Of a stretch of DNA of 64,000 bases, positions 62,562-64,000 are shown in pieces (within the stretch, counting starts at the first letter, position 1; each line of letters starts with the position of its first letter). The notes under the pieces are model-generated. The model ran no database searches and was not told the DNA's origin. It saw nothing but the letters and a program-made list of their open reading frames with translations. The DNA lies in assembly GCF_958405655.1 (NCBI RefSeq), contig NZ_CATYWO010000003.1:186001-250000 (forward strand). Direction: 5' to 3'. Position numbers and translations under genes: made by a program. This stretch comes from Ralstonia condita. GTDB taxonomy: Bacteria > Pseudomonadota > Gammaproteobacteria > Burkholderiales > Burkholderiaceae.

Positions 62562-62834
62562 CTATTTCAGATACGACTTGATCACCTGGAGCACGGCGCT
62601 CAGGTCTTCCTGGCGCTGCGCCTCAGCCGGCTGCTTGACCAGATGGTCGGTCAGATGGCCTTCGATGACGGCCGCCATCAGCCCGTTGACCGCACCGCGA
62701 ATCGCAGCGATCTGCTGCAGCACCGCGGTGCAATCCCCTTCTTCTTCGAGTTGTTTTTCCAGGGCAGCCGCCTGCCCCTGGATACGCCGCACGCGTGCCA
62801 GCAGCTTGGCTTTGTCGCGAATGGTATGGGCCAT
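62562..62834 (-). CDS. rcnR: Nickel/cobalt-sensing repressor RcnR
   Basis: Repressor of 90 aa in the CsoR/RcnR family. The metal fingerprint His3, Cys35, His60, His64 is complete and identical in position to E. coli RcnR; it distinguishes Ni/Co sensors from copper CsoR. Basic helix KLLARVRRIQGQ and EEGDCTAVLQQIAAIRGAVNGLM match. The gene is divergent from rcnA with its operator between them. Ni or Co binding should release DNA. Confidence 0.93.
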   Translation of the reverse strand: MAHTIRDKAKLLARVRRIQGQAAALEKQLEEEGDCTAVLQQIAAIRGAVNGLMAAVIEGHLTDHLVKQPAEAQRQEDLSAVLQVIKSYLK

Positions 62835-62871
62835 GGATGGGCACTCGGTTTGGGGTGGTTGACGTGCGGAA

Positions 62872-62900
62872 AGTATCACGCGTGATACTAGGGGGGAGTA
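62872..62900. promoter_or_regulatory. RcnR operator and overlapping 18-bp palindrome
   Basis: TACT-A-GGGGGG-AGTA at 62886-62900 is an RcnR-type G-tract site (E. coli form TACT-G6-N-AGTA). Its left half is shared with a perfect 18-bp palindrome AGTATCACG|CGTGATACT at 62872-62889. TATACT-like -10 elements face both ways (62897-62904). A likely rcnA -35 is TTGACG at 62859. Confidence 0.75.
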
Positions 62901-62940
62901 TACTGCCGCCACCTTGAATTGCCTATCGCCTCGCGATCTC

Positions 62941-63744
62941 ATGACCTCGTTCACGACCCTCCTGCAGCAAGGCAATGCCTGGCTGTTCGTTCCCAGCGCC
63001 ATCCTTCTTGGCGCACTCCACGGCCTCGAGCCCGGACATTCCAAGACGATGATGGCGGCGTTCATCGTCGCCATCCGGGGCACGCTCACGCAGGCGGTGC
63101 TGCTCGGGTTGTCGGCAACGGTCTCGCACACGGCGGTCGTGTGGGCGGTGGCCATGGCCGGTCTGTACTTCGGCCGCAACTGGAATGCGGAAACGACGGA
63201 GCCGTACTTCCAGGTGGTGTCGGCGGTGCTCATCATTGGCGTGGCGGCGTGGATGGTCTGGCGCACTTGGCGGAGCACGCACAGCCACGATCATGACCAC
63301 GACCACGGGCATGACCACGGCCATGGTCACGAAGCGCTGAAGCTTGCCTCAGGCGAGTACCAGGACGCCCATGAGCGTGCGCATGCCGATGACATCCGCC
63401 GCCGCTTCGCCCACCGCGACGTGACGACGGGCCAGATCATCGTGTTCGGCCTCACTGGCGGCCTGATGCCGTGTCCGGCGTCGATCACGGTGCTGCTGCT
63501 GTGCCTGCAGTTCAAGAAGATCACGCTGGGTGCCGCACTGGTGCTGTGCTTCAGCATCGGTCTGGCACTGACCTTGGTGGCCTCCGGCGCACTGGCCGCA
63601 CTCAGCGTGAAGCATGTCTCGCGCCGCTGGGGCGGCTTTGGCGAGTTCGCACGCAGGGCGCCATACCTGTCTGGCGCGCTGATCACGCTGGTGGGTGTGT
63701 ATGTGGGCTGGCAAGGCGTGGCAGGACTGATGCGGATGGCGTGA
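62941..63744 (+). CDS. rcnA: Nickel/cobalt efflux protein RcnA
   Basis: Inner-membrane Ni/Co exporter of 267 aa with about six helices. The helix-1 region LLGALHGLEPGHSKTMMAAF carries the HxxxxxxH site, a His/Asp-rich cytoplasmic loop (HDHDHDHGHDHGHGHE, residues ~115-132) binds metal, and GLTGGLMPCPASITVLLLC is the second signature. ATG 62941 is preferred to an in-frame TTG at 62914, which lies close to the -10. Divergent from rcnR and repressed by it when no metal is present. Confidence 0.92.
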   Translation: MTSFTTLLQQGNAWLFVPSAILLGALHGLEPGHSKTMMAAFIVAIRGTLTQAVLLGLSATVSHTAVVWAVAMAGLYFGRNWNAETTEPYFQVVSAVLIIGVAAWMVWRTWRSTHSHDHDHDHGHDHGHGHEALKLASGEYQDAHERAHADDIRRRFAHRDVTTGQIIVFGLTGGLMPCPASITVLLLCLQFKKITLGAALVLCFSIGLALTLVASGALAALSVKHVSRRWGGFGEFARRAPYLSGALITLVGVYVGWQGVAGLMRMA

Positions 63745-63944
63745 CAGGAGCACGACGCTGCATCCGTTTCCTGGCGGCCTGCGTATATGGCGGTACAGGT
63801 TGGCGCACGATCTTTCTCGCAGATGCGGTGTCAGGTGTGCATCCGTGACGCGACCAACCTGCAGGATCGCGGCGGCAAGACGCCGTCAGCGACCTCATGG
63901 ACGCCGTCTCCGGACGGCATATTCCCCCGCTCAAGGAGTTCATC

Positions 63945-64000
63945 ATGGACACACGCCGCGCTTCGCCCCTTTCCCGCAAACTGTCGCTGAAGGTACTGGC
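63945..64000 (+). CDS. Start of a gene cut by the right edge
   Basis: ATG with a good ribosome site (CAAGGAG) six bases before. Only 18 codons are visible (MDTRRASPLSRKLSLKVL), a basic start that could lead into a membrane helix. Product cannot be told. The ~200 bases before it contain a GCCGTC/GACGGC hairpin near 63903-63918 and nothing else clear. Confidence 0.5.
   Translation, partial: MDTRRASPLSRKLSLKVL

Noticed and set aside
63290..63335. CAC/GAC-rich short repeats as a CRISPR-like or microsatellite element
   Set aside because: They encode the His/Asp-rich metal loop of RcnA. No CRISPR array was seen anywhere in the window.

Overview
The window is high-GC, gene-dense chromosome of a beta-proteobacterium, most likely a Ralstonia (Burkholderiaceae). 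Pointers are the def/fmt/htpX/rsmB/ntrYX-like gene order, an S-adenosylhomocysteine (SAH) riboswitch in front of ahcY, a TPP riboswitch before thiC-thiO-thiS-thiG-thiE, and RcnR/RcnA. All family calls were made by eye from sequence motifs; no database search was run.

Layout. 0-12 kb: core translation and envelope genes (LysM protein, def, a membrane glycosyltransferase, fmt, LysE exporter, htpX, rsmB, DUF4390 protein, NtrY-like kinase with an NtrX-like regulator lacking AAA+) ending at tRNA-Phe. 12-17 kb: an RpiR regulator with its own palindrome, then a class III aminotransferase, a BKACE/DUF849 enzyme and an amino-acid binding protein, which read as a catabolic cassette. 17-26 kb: cca, a GST, an NDUFA9-like reductase, slt, 5-formyl-THF cyclo-ligase, then tfoX-like, metF, a small holin-like protein and ahcY, transcribed leftwards behind the SAH riboswitch. 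26-28.7 kb: accessory island 1 (PAAR protein, M15-type peptidase, lipoprotein, and a divergent ash-like leader with a 94-aa ORF). 28.8-34.4 kb: two tandem alkaline phosphatases behind a PHO box, a His-rich periplasmic protein, a 42-bp tandem repeat, thiD and a lipoprotein. 34.4-38.4 kb: a type VI secretion (T6SS) lipase pair, Tle3 and Tla3. 38.6-46.2 kb: VOC protein, thiamine operon, nitronate monooxygenase. 46.2-51.2 kb: a 1670-aa autotransporter with eight Ig-like repeats. 51.9-56.9 kb: AidB-like acyl-CoA dehydrogenase, GMC oxidoreductase and a LysR regulator. 56.9-60.6 kb: accessory island 2, an inverted diverged copy of the island 1 leader, 94-aa ORF and PAAR gene, but carrying a Tae4 amidase and three membrane proteins. 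60.6-64 kb: small proteins, thioesterase, UspA, rcnR/rcnA and the start of one more gene.

The most interesting content is the set of three T6SS effector modules within about 34 kb, with no T6SS structural gene in view. Two share the same mobile-looking front end (94-aa ORF, structured ash-like leader, PAAR) in opposite orientations about 28 kb apart, and each has swapped in a different peptidoglycan-cutting toxin and cognate candidate immunity. In island 2 the third membrane protein is a paralogue of the first and is preceded by a fossil of the Tae4 3' end, which suggests an immunity gene left over from a displaced effector.
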